Position numbers and translations under genes: made by a program | Shown here: positions 51,804-60,596 of the stretch, in pieces | Position numbering within the stretch: position 1 is the stretch's first letter | Layout: each line of letters opens with the position of its first letter | Assembly (NCBI GenBank): GCA_023433505.1 | Contig: JAEZCO010000050.1 | Coordinates: forward strand, 1-64,000 | Reading direction: 5' to 3' | Origin: Bacillota bacterium | Lineage (GTDB): Bacteria; Bacillota; Clostridia; Acetivibrionales; DTU013 | Length of the DNA stretch: 64,000 bases | Notes under the pieces: generated by a model | Seen by the model: the letters and a program-made list of their open reading frames with translations, nothing else | Database searches by the model: none | Told to the model about the DNA's origin: nothing

Positions 51804-51858
51804 TTGACACTAAGACACAAATAGTAATATAATGATATTAACAAATTGATAATATCAT
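51804..51858 (+). promoter_or_regulatory. nrtR promoter with inverted-repeat operator
   Basis: TTGACA (51804-51809), 18-nt spacer, TATAAT (51828-51833). Inverted repeat ATGATATTA (51832-51840) and TAATATCAT (51850-51858) with a 9-nt spacer overlaps the -10 box and the start point. It is well placed for repression by NrtR itself. The regulator assignment is inference. Confidence 0.6.
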
Positions 51859-51886
51859 ATAATGAACAACAAATCGAGGTGATGTA

Positions 51887-52798
51887 ATGCAGGATAATAT
51901 ATTAAAAAATAAATTGGGGCTTACCGAAGAGCAGTTCCTGGCGGCATATGATGTGAGCAAATTTCAAAGACCTTCGGTGACGGTAGACATGCTGGTTTTT
52001 ACAGTAACTGATGAAGAAAAGAAAAATTATAGGAAGCTTCCTGAAAAAGTCTTAAGGCTCCTATTGATTAAAAGAGGCGACCATCCATACATTGGGCAAT
52101 GGGCTCTTCCGGGCGGATTTGTACAAATGGATGAAAGTTTGGATGAAGCGGCTTTACGAGAATTAAAAGAGGAAACCAACATCGATAAAATATATATTGA
52201 GCAGCTTTATACATGGGGAGATGTGGGTAGAGATCCGCGTACAAGAATAATAAGCATCTCCTATATGTCGCTGGTTAATAGTTCGACCCTTGACATCAAG
52301 GCGAGTGATGATGCAGATGATGCAAAATGGTTTACGGTTTCCTGCAGCTTATATCAAGAACAAAAGACAGTAACTGAAAAAGGATATGTCCTTCAAAGAT
52401 TGTTCAAATTGAGTTTATCCAACGATGAAAACAACCTTTCAGCAATAGTTAAAATTATGAAGACTGTCGAGGGTAAAGTGACAAATGTAGAAAGAGAAGT
52501 AGTTGAATCAAATGGAATAGCTTTTGACCATGCAAAAATCATAGAATATGCCATTGAAAGGTTACGTAGCAAAATCGAATACACGGATATAGCATTTAAT
52601 CTTATGCCGGAGCTATTTACTTTTACAGAGCTTCAGCAGGTGTTCGAAGTTATTCTTGATACGGAGCTGTTAAAAGCAAATTTTAGAAGGAAGACAGCTG
52701 ATATGGTTATTGAAACAAATGAGTATACCAAGGATGCAGGTCATAGGCCTTCAAAATTATTCAGGTTTAACCCGAACTGGAGTAATGCAGCAGAGTGA
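51887..52798 (+). CDS. nrtR: NrtR-type Nudix transcription regulator
   Basis: The 303-aa protein has an N-terminal Nudix domain (GQWALPGGFVQMDESLDEAALRELKEET, a near-complete Nudix box) and a C-terminal winged-helix part. NrtR family proteins sense ADP-ribose or NAD-related metabolites and repress NAD-synthesis genes. ATG at 51887 follows GAGGTGATG. Downstream are a nicotinamidase-like hydrolase, a macrodomain protein and a broken pnuC, a coherent NAD-salvage group. Confidence 0.82.
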   Translation: MQDNILKNKLGLTEEQFLAAYDVSKFQRPSVTVDMLVFTVTDEEKKNYRKLPEKVLRLLLIKRGDHPYIGQWALPGGFVQMDESLDEAALRELKEETNIDKIYIEQLYTWGDVGRDPRTRIISISYMSLVNSSTLDIKASDDADDAKWFTVSCSLYQEQKTVTEKGYVLQRLFKLSLSNDENNLSAIVKIMKTVEGKVTNVEREVVESNGIAFDHAKIIEYAIERLRSKIEYTDIAFNLMPELFTFTELQQVFEVILDTELLKANFRRKTADMVIETNEYTKDAGHRPSKLFRFNPNWSNAAE

Positions 52799-52812
52799 GA
52801 GGAGAAGTTAAT

Positions 52813-53493
52813 ATGAGAATGATAAATAAAAATGAGTTTATAGAAAGAAGTGTTAAAACTCTTGGGGAGATATTTGATATACTGGCAAAGCTCCCAGCTA
52901 TACAATTGAAAGATTTCAAGGGTAAGCAAACGGCCCTTGTAATGGTTGATATGGTAAATGGTTTTGCTAGGGAAGGGGCGTTAATGAGCCCGAGAGTGGA
53001 AGGTCTGATTCCTGAAATAGCAGAATTGTCAAAGACCTGCAATGAATTGCAGATTACAAAGCTTGCATTCGCAGACTGTCACATAAAAGCTTCACCGGAA
53101 TTTGACGCTTATCCGGCACACTGTATGATTGGTACCAGCGAAGCGGAAATGGTTGATGAGCTTAGGGAACTCGGAGGGTATACTCTTATTCCTAAAAACT
53201 CTACCAATGGCTTTCTTGAAGAAGCATTTCAGCAATGGCTTGAGGAAAACGAACACATAAATACCTTCATTATTACCGGCGACTGTACCGATATCTGTGT
53301 ACAGCAATTTGCAGTAACACTAAAGACTTGGTTTAATATGCAGAATAAAAAAGTAAGGATTATTATACCCACAAATGCGGTAGAAACTTATGATTTTGGC
53401 TTGCATAACGGAGATCTGATGAATGTAATGGCACTATACAACATGATGATTAACGGAATTGAAGTTATTGACTCTATAGAAATTGGAGGTTAG
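52813..53493 (+). CDS. Isochorismatase-family hydrolase (nicotinamidase-like)
   Basis: The 226-aa cysteine hydrolase has LVMVDMVNGFAREG (catalytic Asp) near residue 45 and ITGDCTDICVQQFAVTL (catalytic Cys) near residue 160. CHIKASPEFDAYPAHCMIG fits the metal-site region of nicotinamidases. Start ATG at 52813 is chosen for the GAGGAG ribosome site. It lies 15 nt after nrtR and probably converts nicotinamide to nicotinate in NAD salvage. Confidence 0.78.
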   Translation: MRMINKNEFIERSVKTLGEIFDILAKLPAIQLKDFKGKQTALVMVDMVNGFAREGALMSPRVEGLIPEIAELSKTCNELQITKLAFADCHIKASPEFDAYPAHCMIGTSEAEMVDELRELGGYTLIPKNSTNGFLEEAFQQWLEENEHINTFIITGDCTDICVQQFAVTLKTWFNMQNKKVRIIIPTNAVETYDFGLHNGDLMNVMALYNMMINGIEVIDSIEIGG

Positions 53494-53499
53494 CAATTT

Positions 53500-53633
53500 G
53501 TGAAAGAGTGGAAACTAGTAACATTACGTGGTACCTAAACGATTATGACTATGACAAAAAGCGCGAACATTTTATAGAAATAATAAAATCATGTGGATTT
53601 TCAGGCAAGGTTGCTACTTACTATATTTCATAA
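53500..53633 (+). pseudogene. Short frameshifted remnant
   Basis: A GTG after GGAGG opens MKEWKLVTLRGT, then a stop. Shifting frame at the stop continues as YNDYDYDKKREHFIEIIKSC and VATYYIS. The two halves look like one short gene with a frameshift, but I cannot name the family. It sits inside the NAD-salvage group. Confidence 0.3.
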
Positions 53634-53695
53634 CTTTTTATCAAAAGTTAATCTTCAGAGTGATCAAAACAGACTTAACCAAAGGAGAAATTAAG

Positions 53696-54205
53696 ATGAC
53701 AGATAGATATGAAGTTATTAAAGGTGATATAACAAAGCAAAATGTTGATGCTGTTGTTAACGCAGCTAATAGTTCGTTACTTGGCGGTGGAGGTGTTGAC
53801 GGTGCTATTCATAGAGCCGCCGGACCGGAACTGGTTATGGAGTGCAGGGCGCTCCACGGGTGCAAAACCGGCCAAGCCAAAATAACTAAAGGATACAAAC
53901 TTCCTGCTAAGTGGGTTATTCATACCGTCGGGCCTGTTTGGCAGGGTGGAAATAAGGGGGAAGACGGACTATTGGCTGCTTGCTATAGAAATTCTTTGAA
54001 GATAGCAGTTAAGAATGGTATAAAGACCATATCTTTTCCGTCAATAAGTACAGGAGCATACAGGTTTCCTGTAGAAAGAGCAGCAGTGATAGCAATTACT
54101 GAGATAAAAAGCTTTCTAGAAACTGATTCAAACATTGAGAAAGTGTGGATGATTTGCTTTGATGAGGATACATATAAAGCCTACAATGAGGCATTATTGA
54201 GATGA
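53696..54205 (+). CDS. Macrodomain protein (O-acetyl-ADP-ribose deacetylase type)
   Basis: The 169-aa macrodomain protein has DAVVNAANSSLLGGGGVDGAIH, HTVGPVWQGG and ISFPSISTGAYRFPVE, the ADP-ribose-binding pattern of MacroD/YmdB proteins. Start at 53696 follows AAAGGAGAAATT. The longer frame from 53591 is unlikely. It fits the NAD/ADP-ribose theme of the NrtR neighbourhood. Confidence 0.9.
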   Translation: MTDRYEVIKGDITKQNVDAVVNAANSSLLGGGGVDGAIHRAAGPELVMECRALHGCKTGQAKITKGYKLPAKWVIHTVGPVWQGGNKGEDGLLAACYRNSLKIAVKNGIKTISFPSISTGAYRFPVERAAVIAITEIKSFLETDSNIEKVWMICFDEDTYKAYNEALLR

Positions 54206-54226
54206 TGATTGAGAGGGTGCTCAAAT

Positions 54227-54493
54227 ATGAAGATAAAAGGATGGAACTTGTTTGAAATAGTATGGCTGGCTTTGTTCTTTATAATTATGTTGGCTCTATC
54301 ATACTTTTGGAAAAGCAGCATCTTAGGAATTACTGTCTATTTAACTGGAGTTTTGTGTGTAGTTCTGGCTGCTAAAGGGAACATATGGAATTATGCTTTT
54401 GGGATTTATAATTCTATCGGATATGCCTGGTTAAGCTACCAGAATGGTTTATATGGCGAAGTTATGCTAAAGCAAAGCCAAAGATATACGTAA
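54227..54493 (+). pseudogene. pnuC: Truncated pnuC (nicotinamide riboside transporter)
   Basis: The 88-codon frame reads as PnuC (MKIKGWNLFEIVWLALFF, NYAFGIYNSIGYAWLSYQN) and then ends within eight unrelated codons after LYGEVML. Normal PnuC is about 200-250 aa. A group II intron 3' fragment begins about 30-40 nt after the break, and no PnuC continuation was found behind it. ATG 54227 is chosen for the GAGAGGG ribosome site. Confidence 0.75.
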
Positions 54494-54519
54494 GCCTAAT
54501 TGCGAATTATTCGTAAAAG

Positions 54520-54597
54520 TTGTTGGGGAGCCGTATGTGTTAGTTGCGCACGTACGGTTCAAAGAGGAGCATAGTCGGTGACGACTTTGTTTACTCA
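54520..54597 (+). mobile_element. Group II intron 3' fragment (domains V and VI)
   Basis: Positions 54528-54560 match domain V of bacterial group II introns: GAGCCGTA opens, GCGCACG and TACGGTTC close the hairpin. Downstream AGTCGGTGACGACTTT has the form of domain VI, with an intron end near TTTACTCAC at about 54590-54598. No reverse transcriptase gene and no 5' part are present, so only a tail remains. It probably broke pnuC. Confidence 0.7.
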
Positions 54598-54599
54598 CG

Positions 54600-54887
54600 A
54601 AATGGTGGTCGGCACACATATATATGTGATCAGCCGGATTGGGTTGCACACTCACCTCCTCGTGCTCTGTAGTGTATCTGCATCTCAAACTTATTGTACA
54701 GAAAAATTAAGTTCAAGGCGGCTAAAACATTTCATACCGTTTTGTGCCTTGAGTGAGCGAAAGGAATGGTCATATATATGAGAGAAGAATCAAAATACAA
54801 AAATGATTCTGAAAACCAAAGACCATTCAGAGTTTTTTTGAACTATTCAGAGTGGCGAGGTCGTTTGGAGTATGGTAGTATATGTGC
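54600..54887. other. Intergenic stretch after the intron fragment
   Basis: No gene was recognised. GAATGGTC (54764-54771) and GACCATTC (near 54821) can pair over a long loop. The word ATTCAGAGT occurs twice (near 54826 and 54846), which could be a short direct repeat of an activator site or of a deletion scar. Confidence 0.3.
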
Positions 54888-54915
54888 ATGCGAAAAAATC
54901 ATTTCGCCATTTTTT
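54888..54915 (+). terminator. Terminator-like hairpin just before the ECF operon
   Basis: GCGAAA (54890-54895) and TTTCGC (54902-54907) with loop AAATCA, followed by CATTTTTT. It lies only about 45 nt before the first ECF start codon with no promoter between, so it may be an attenuator of that operon. It does not carry a P1 or P2 module. Confidence 0.5.
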
Positions 54916-54959
54916 AAAAGGAGCGGTTAGCGATGCCTAACCGATGGAGGAATTTAAGT

Positions 54960-55550
54960 ATGAATACAAAAAGAAGTGGGCTACAAGCCAAAGACCTAAT
55001 CAATGTAGGTATTTTTACCGCAATTTATTTTGTTATCTTCTTTGTTGGAATGATGCTTGGGTATATTCCTATTTTTATTCCTTTGCTTGGTTTGGTTTGC
55101 CCCATTTTGTGCGGTATTCCATTTATGCTTTACTTGACAAAGGTGAAGAAATTTGGGATGGTGACTTTAACCGGTATTATCCTCGGCTTACTAAATGTTC
55201 TCATTGGCGCTGGAGTTTTGGTATTCATCTTCGGTGTGATCTTTGGCGTTTTGGGAGATTTGATTTTGAAAGCAGGAAAATATCAGAGCTGGAAATGTAC
55301 ATTGTGGGGCAATGGCGTGTTCTCCTTGTGGATTATGGGATACGTAAGCCGCATGTTCCTGACGCGCACCGAGTTCTTTACTTTCCTTGAAAGCAATTAT
55401 GGAGCTGAGTACTCTGCCACATTGGCCTCCTATACTCCGGGCTGGATGTTTCCGGTACTGTTTGTTGTAACCTTTATCGGTGGCATTTTGGGGGCGCTGC
55501 TTGGGAAGGCCATACTGAAGAAACATTTTATAAAAGCGGGGATAGCTTAA
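54960..55550 (+). CDS. ECF transporter S-component, MptD-like
   Basis: The 196-aa membrane protein has about six helices (NVGIFTAIYFVIFFVGMMLG, LGLVCPILCGIPFMLYL, GALLGKAILKKHF) and resembles the MptD family of putative substrate-binding ECF components. The ATG at 54960 follows GGAGG with 9 nt spacing. An earlier ATG at 54933 also has AGGAGCGG and is possible. It overlaps the next gene (TAATG). Substrate is unknown. Confidence 0.7.
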   Translation: MNTKRSGLQAKDLINVGIFTAIYFVIFFVGMMLGYIPIFIPLLGLVCPILCGIPFMLYLTKVKKFGMVTLTGIILGLLNVLIGAGVLVFIFGVIFGVLGDLILKAGKYQSWKCTLWGNGVFSLWIMGYVSRMFLTRTEFFTFLESNYGAEYSATLASYTPGWMFPVLFVVTFIGGILGALLGKAILKKHFIKAGIA

Positions 55551-56269
55551 TGGATGCAGTTGCTGAACTTAAATATGAAAGGCACTCAATCGTCCCCATC
55601 GATCCGCGTACAAAAATCTTTCTTACAGTTACAGTCAGCACAATTACTATGGCTGGAGGTACGGGCGGTGTTATGAATTTTATTCGCCCATGCCTTGTGA
55701 CCATTCCAATCATTCTTTTGTTGGTATCACAGCAGTGGAAAGCGGCTGCACGCTTTTCAATTACTTATGGCATCTTGTTCACACTGGAGCTCACGATAGT
55801 ACCCATGTTAACGGGCGTTTGGAATTTTATTTTGAATGCTGCAAGTGGAATTTATACCCATATGCTTCCCGGCTTTGTGATGGGTTATTACCTTATCAGC
55901 ACCACTACGGTTAGTGAGTTTGTAGCAGCAATGGAGCGGGTTCATGTTTCACAAAAGATTGTCATTCCAATGTCGGTAGTATTTCGCCTTTTTCCTACAA
56001 TAAAAGAAGAATATACCGCAATCCGGGATGCTATGAGAATGAGGGATATTACAACTTTAAGGAGTCCCATGAAGATGTTGGAATACCGTGTTGTTCCGCT
56101 GATGATGTCCATCGCAAAAATCGGGGAAGAATTATCCGCTGCGGCATTGACACGAGGGTTAGGCGCACCTGAAAAAAGGACAAATATCTGCAAAATAGGA
56201 TTTGGTCCCTTGGACTTGATCTTTTTACTGCTTTCACTTTTTTTCTGGTTTGGCTTTTTCTTTAGATAG
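55550..56269 (+). CDS. ecfT: ECF transporter transmembrane component (EcfT)
   Basis: The 239-aa protein is of the CbiQ/EcfT family: DPRTKIFLTVTVSTITMAGG near the start and the coupling-helix motifs AIRDAMRMRDITTLR and AALTRGLGAPEKRT (Ala-Arg-Gly type). It links the S-component to the ATPase. The gene order S, T, A is complete in this operon. Confidence 0.85.
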   Translation: MDAVAELKYERHSIVPIDPRTKIFLTVTVSTITMAGGTGGVMNFIRPCLVTIPIILLLVSQQWKAAARFSITYGILFTLELTIVPMLTGVWNFILNAASGIYTHMLPGFVMGYYLISTTTVSEFVAAMERVHVSQKIVIPMSVVFRLFPTIKEEYTAIRDAMRMRDITTLRSPMKMLEYRVVPLMMSIAKIGEELSAAALTRGLGAPEKRTNICKIGFGPLDLIFLLLSLFFWFGFFFR

Positions 56270-56281
56270 GAGGTGTGCAAA

Positions 56282-57745
56282 GTGATAGAGTTTCAAAACA
56301 TAAGTTTTCGTTACGCAGGAGGAACAGATGCCGGTGGGTTAAGCCGAATCAATCTGAAAATTCCTGCCGGGCAAATCGTTCTCCTTTGTGGAAAATCTGG
56401 TTGTGGAAAAACCACGTTAACACGCCTTATCAATGGTTTGATTCCGAATTACTACGAAGGTGAATTAACTGGAAATGTATTGCTGGACGGCAAAAATGTT
56501 AGCCAGCTTCCGCTATATGAAACCGCAAAACATGTCGGTAGCGTATTCCAAAATCCTCGCACTCAGTTTTTTACAGTAGATTCTACCAGTGAATTGGCAT
56601 TTGGCTGTGAAAATCAGGGGCTACCGGAAGATGAAATTGTAAAGCGAGTAAAAGCTGCTGCGGGAAATTTTAAAATAAACTCGTTGCTTGGGAAAAGCAT
56701 TTTCTCTATGTCAGGAGGCGAAAAGCAAAAAATCGCCTGCGCTTCAGCATCAGTCAGCAATCCTCGCATTATAGTTTTGGATGAACCGTCTTCCAATCTG
56801 GACATATCTGCTACGGCAGATCTCCGTCGGTTGATTGAGTTATGGAAGAAACAGGGCAAAACAGTTATCATTGCCGAACACCGGCTTTATTACTTGAAAG
56901 GCTTATTAGATCGCATTCTATATTTGAACGAGGGGTGCATCGAAAAGGATTTTTCGGAAAAGGAGGAATTTAGACTTTCTGTTGAGCAGCAGATGCAGCT
57001 TGGCCTGCGCCCATTTGACATTACGAAATTTCCGATTTCAACGGTTTCGCATGAAAATAAGTCATGGTTTTTCTGTTCTGATTTTGAATTCTCATATACT
57101 AAAAAACAGGTTGCGCTTCATATTCCTAGCTTAAAATTACCCCAAGAAAGCGTAATCGCAATCATTGGACACAATGGTGCAGGAAAATCGACTTTTGCCC
57201 GCTGTTTATGTGGGTTGGAAAGGCATAGTAAAGGCGTTGTCGCCATAAATGAAAAGTGGTATAATAAAAAGCAACGGCTGTCCCACTGCTATATGGTTAT
57301 GCAAGATGTGAACCATCAGTTATTTACTGAAAGTACAGAAGAAGAAATGCTTATCAGTATGAAAAACCCGGATAAAGAGCGAGTAGATCAAATCCTGAAA
57401 CATTTGGACTTGCATCAATTTAAGGATCGCCATCCGATGGCCTTGTCGGGAGGCCAGAAACAACGTGTAGCGATTGCCAGTGCATTAGTTTCTGAACGTG
57501 AAATTTTAGTGTTTGATGAACCAACCAGCGGTTTAGATTTACAGCACATGAAAGAAGTGGCTCAAGAACTATCTACACTTCGGGAAATGGGAAAAACATC
57601 TCTTGTGATTACCCACGACTACGAGCTGATAGCCAGTTGCTGCACCCATGTTCTCCATTTGGAGCACGGAGAGGTTCAGGAAGAATATGCACTGGATGCT
57701 GACGGTATGAAGCGGCTAAAAGGATTTTTCATAGAAGCGAGGTGA
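56282..57745 (+). CDS. ECF transporter ATPase, duplicated (EcfA-type)
   Basis: The 487-aa protein has two ABC domains in one chain. Domain 1 has GKSGCGKTTLTRL, MSGGEKQK and IIVLDEPSSNLD. Domain 2 has GHNGAGKST, LSGGQKQR and ILVFDEPTSGLD. It powers the ECF importer as a fused ATPase. GTG at 56282 is preferred for its spacing from AGGAGG. GTG at 56273 is too close to it. Confidence 0.85.
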   Translation: MIEFQNISFRYAGGTDAGGLSRINLKIPAGQIVLLCGKSGCGKTTLTRLINGLIPNYYEGELTGNVLLDGKNVSQLPLYETAKHVGSVFQNPRTQFFTVDSTSELAFGCENQGLPEDEIVKRVKAAAGNFKINSLLGKSIFSMSGGEKQKIACASASVSNPRIIVLDEPSSNLDISATADLRRLIELWKKQGKTVIIAEHRLYYLKGLLDRILYLNEGCIEKDFSEKEEFRLSVEQQMQLGLRPFDITKFPISTVSHENKSWFFCSDFEFSYTKKQVALHIPSLKLPQESVIAIIGHNGAGKSTFARCLCGLERHSKGVVAINEKWYNKKQRLSHCYMVMQDVNHQLFTESTEEEMLISMKNPDKERVDQILKHLDLHQFKDRHPMALSGGQKQRVAIASALVSEREILVFDEPTSGLDLQHMKEVAQELSTLREMGKTSLVITHDYELIASCCTHVLHLEHGEVQEEYALDADGMKRLKGFFIEAR

Positions 57746-57751
57746 AATGAA

Positions 57752-58705
57752 GTGAATGGAACTGACCAGTTCTTTTACCAACAAAGTATGAAATTGCTTT
57801 GTCGTGATGACGCATGCTCTGTTTATCAGATGGAGAATGAAACAGGTGACGGGACAGCTACTTTTTATGAGGTTTATCCTGGCATTTGTGTTCTTTTCAA
57901 TGATTTTCACATGGCAAACTGTCTTGCCCGGAGGTTTGATAACAGCCACATGATTACAATAAATCATTGCCGTGAAGGAAGAATCGAATGGGAAGTCAAT
58001 AACGGAGCATACCTTTACCTCGCTTCCGGGGATATTATGCTGGATAGTTCCACCACGGATAATAAGAACTGTAGCTTTCCGCTGAGCCATTATCATGGTA
58101 TCACTGTAACCATTTCTGTCCCGGAGGCTACGACAGGTATGGATGAACTGTTCAAAATGTTCTCTATTGATTTGTTTCAGTTGGAACGAATTTTCGCATT
58201 AGAGCAACGCCCCTTTATTATGCATGGCACTTCTGCTCTGGCTCATTTGCTTTCAGAACTATATCAGGTGTCGGAGTCCATTAAACTTGAATATCTGAAA
58301 GTAAAAATTTTAGAACTTCTTATTACATTGAAAGCGGTTGATCCTTCTCTGTTAGAAGAAGATTGCCCTTATTTCTATAAAACACAGGTGGAGAAAGTCA
58401 AGGCAATTATGTCCTTCATCACAGCAAGCCCAGAACAGCATTTTACGATGGATGAACTGGCTTTGAGGTTCGATATTTCAGTGTCGGCCTTGAAGAAGTG
58501 CTTTAAGGGTGTGTACGGAACGGCTATCTATACTTACATACGAAATTACCGCATGGATATTGCCGCTTCATTTCTTACGCAAACGCATGAACCTGTTACA
58601 ACCATTGCCGGGAAAGTGGGTTATGTCAATACCAGCAAATTTTCAGAAGCATTCAAAAAGGTAAAAGGTAAGACGCCGTTGGAGTATCGAAAAGTCAAAA
58701 TCTAA
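57752..58705 (+). CDS. AraC-family transcription regulator
   Basis: The 317-aa protein has an N-terminal sensor part (HCREGRIEWEVNNGAYLYL, a cupin-like region) and a C-terminal pair of helix-turn-helix motifs (FTMDELALRFDISVSALKKC, then VTTIAGKVGYVNTSKFSEAF). GTG start at 57752 follows GAGGTGAAATG. It lies 6 nt after the ECF ATPase and before the ABC pair and should control both. Such regulators near ECF and ABC pairs often respond to siderophores. That is inference. Confidence 0.85.
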   Translation: MNGTDQFFYQQSMKLLCRDDACSVYQMENETGDGTATFYEVYPGICVLFNDFHMANCLARRFDNSHMITINHCREGRIEWEVNNGAYLYLASGDIMLDSSTTDNKNCSFPLSHYHGITVTISVPEATTGMDELFKMFSIDLFQLERIFALEQRPFIMHGTSALAHLLSELYQVSESIKLEYLKVKILELLITLKAVDPSLLEEDCPYFYKTQVEKVKAIMSFITASPEQHFTMDELALRFDISVSALKKCFKGVYGTAIYTYIRNYRMDIAASFLTQTHEPVTTIAGKVGYVNTSKFSEAFKKVKGKTPLEYRKVKI

Positions 58706-58814
58706 ATGGAGTAAAACCAACCCGTACAGAGTGGCAGAGCGCTTAAGAAACTGTAATAATAAGAGAGTATCAGAGAGCCTGATGCTCTCCATTTTATGCA
58801 AGGAGGAAATAAAA

Positions 58815-60596
58815 ATGAAGCAAAAAAGTTGGATTTCTATTGTATTTTCCTTTGCATCACAGTGTAAAGAAAAAATCGCATTGTCAGTTTTATGCGCAAC
58901 TATCAGTATAATTGCTGGGCTGGTGCCTTATTGGAGTGTTTATCAAATCATTTCACTCTTTATCGGCGGTTCACCTGTGATGGCAGAGGTATGGAAGTGG
59001 TGTCTGGTTGGGTTAGGAACGTATGCCCTGCGTTTCTTGTTCTATGGAATTTCCACCAGCCTTTCTCACATTTCGGCATATACGATTTTGGAAAACATCC
59101 GATTAAGCCTTGCCGAGAGGTTGATGAAGGCACCTTTGGGAACTGTATTAAGCGAATCTGTCGGCAAATTAAAAAGTGTTTTGGTAGACAGGGTGGAAAC
59201 CATTGAGCTACCGTTAGCACACATGATACCGGAGTGCATTTCCAATTTGTTGCTTCCCGTCGCGATTTTTATCTATCTGATATGTATTGACTGGCGTATG
59301 GCTCTTGCTATGTTGATTACTGTTCCCATCGCCTTTGTTGCCTACGCCATTATGATGAAAAATTTCAATAAGCAGTATGCAGACTATATGGAGTCTAGCA
59401 ACTACGTAAACGGCGTAATCGTGGAATATGTGGAGGGTATTGAGGTAATCAAGGCGTTCAACCAATCCTCCAGTTCTTACGAAAAATTTGCAAAGGCAGT
59501 AGAATCCTTCAAAGATTATACACTGAAATGGTATCAAAGCACTTGGAAACTGATGAACTTTGGCAGTGCGGTTTTGCCGTCCACCTTTTTGGGAACTCTC
59601 CCGGTCGGTATGCTTCTTTATTTGTATGGCACTCTCGCTCCACAAGATTTGGCTATGTGCTTGATTCTATCTCTGGGAATTGTTGGCCCATTGATGAATT
59701 TTGCGACCTATGTAAATGAAACAAAAACAGTTGAATACGCATTGCATGATGTAGATCAGCTCCTTCACGTGGAAGAATTGGCGGATGAAAAGCAGTCGGT
59801 ACAACTGCGAGATTACAATATTGAATTGTGGGATGTATCTTTTACGTATGATAAAGCCGACGGGAAACAGGTACTTTCCCATATTAGCTTAAAAATCCCA
59901 GCCGGGAAATTTATAGCGTTGGTAGGACCTTCCGGTGGGGGCAAGTCTACCATTGCGCGTTTGATTTCCCGTTTTTGGGATGTGGGGGATGGTATGGTGA
60001 CGATTGGCGGGATAGATATTTGCAAACTACCCCTATCTCAGCTGGCAGACATCGTCAGTTTTGTCACACAAGATAATTTTCTTTTTAACTGTTCCATCAA
60101 GGAAAATATTAGACTTGGTAATCCACAGGCTAATGATGAAGAAGTTTATGCAGCGGCGAAGGCTGCCTGCTGTGATGAGTTCATTCAAAAATTGGAGCGT
60201 GGATATGATACCCCGGCAGGTGATGCTGGCAATCGACTTTCAGGAGGAGAAAAACAGCGAATTTCCATTGCTCGTATGATTTTGAAAAACGCTCCGATTG
60301 TCATTTTAGATGAAGCGACAGCCTTTACCGATCAAGAGAATGAAGAAAAAATTCAGCTGTCTATCGCAGCGTTGACAAAAGGAAAAACTTTGCTGGTGAT
60401 TGCTCATCGACTTTCCACTATTAAAAATGCGGATCAGATCATTGTCCTGCAAAATGGACAGGTTGAAGATATTGGAACACATCAGCAACTTTTGAACAGG
60501 GATGCGCTGTACCATGATATGTGGGAAGCTCATATAGGAGCTCAGAACTGGTCTGCCGGTTCTGGAGGAGGTAACAAGAATGTTTTATATTGTTAG
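58815..60596 (+). CDS. ABC exporter-fold half-transporter A
   Basis: The 593-aa protein has an N-terminal membrane domain and an ATPase with GPSGGGKST, LSGGEKQR and IVILDEATAF. ATG at 58815 follows AAGGAGG, and the longer frame from 58731 is rejected. It overlaps the next half-transporter by 17 nt, so the pair should act as a heterodimer. With the DtxR-family regulator nearby it could handle siderophore-like compounds (YbtP/YbtQ-like), which is inference. Confidence 0.85.
   Translation: MKQKSWISIVFSFASQCKEKIALSVLCATISIIAGLVPYWSVYQIISLFIGGSPVMAEVWKWCLVGLGTYALRFLFYGISTSLSHISAYTILENIRLSLAERLMKAPLGTVLSESVGKLKSVLVDRVETIELPLAHMIPECISNLLLPVAIFIYLICIDWRMALAMLITVPIAFVAYAIMMKNFNKQYADYMESSNYVNGVIVEYVEGIEVIKAFNQSSSSYEKFAKAVESFKDYTLKWYQSTWKLMNFGSAVLPSTFLGTLPVGMLLYLYGTLAPQDLAMCLILSLGIVGPLMNFATYVNETKTVEYALHDVDQLLHVEELADEKQSVQLRDYNIELWDVSFTYDKADGKQVLSHISLKIPAGKFIALVGPSGGGKSTIARLISRFWDVGDGMVTIGGIDICKLPLSQLADIVSFVTQDNFLFNCSIKENIRLGNPQANDEEVYAAAKAACCDEFIQKLERGYDTPAGDAGNRLSGGEKQRISIARMILKNAPIVILDEATAFTDQENEEKIQLSIAALTKGKTLLVIAHRLSTIKNADQIIVLQNGQVEDIGTHQQLLNRDALYHDMWEAHIGAQNWSAGSGGGNKNVLYC

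Noticed and set aside
54467..54688. Minus-strand ORF over the intron fragment
   Set aside because: It overlaps domain V of the group II intron remnant and has no ribosome site. Such ORFs are frequent false calls over intron ends.
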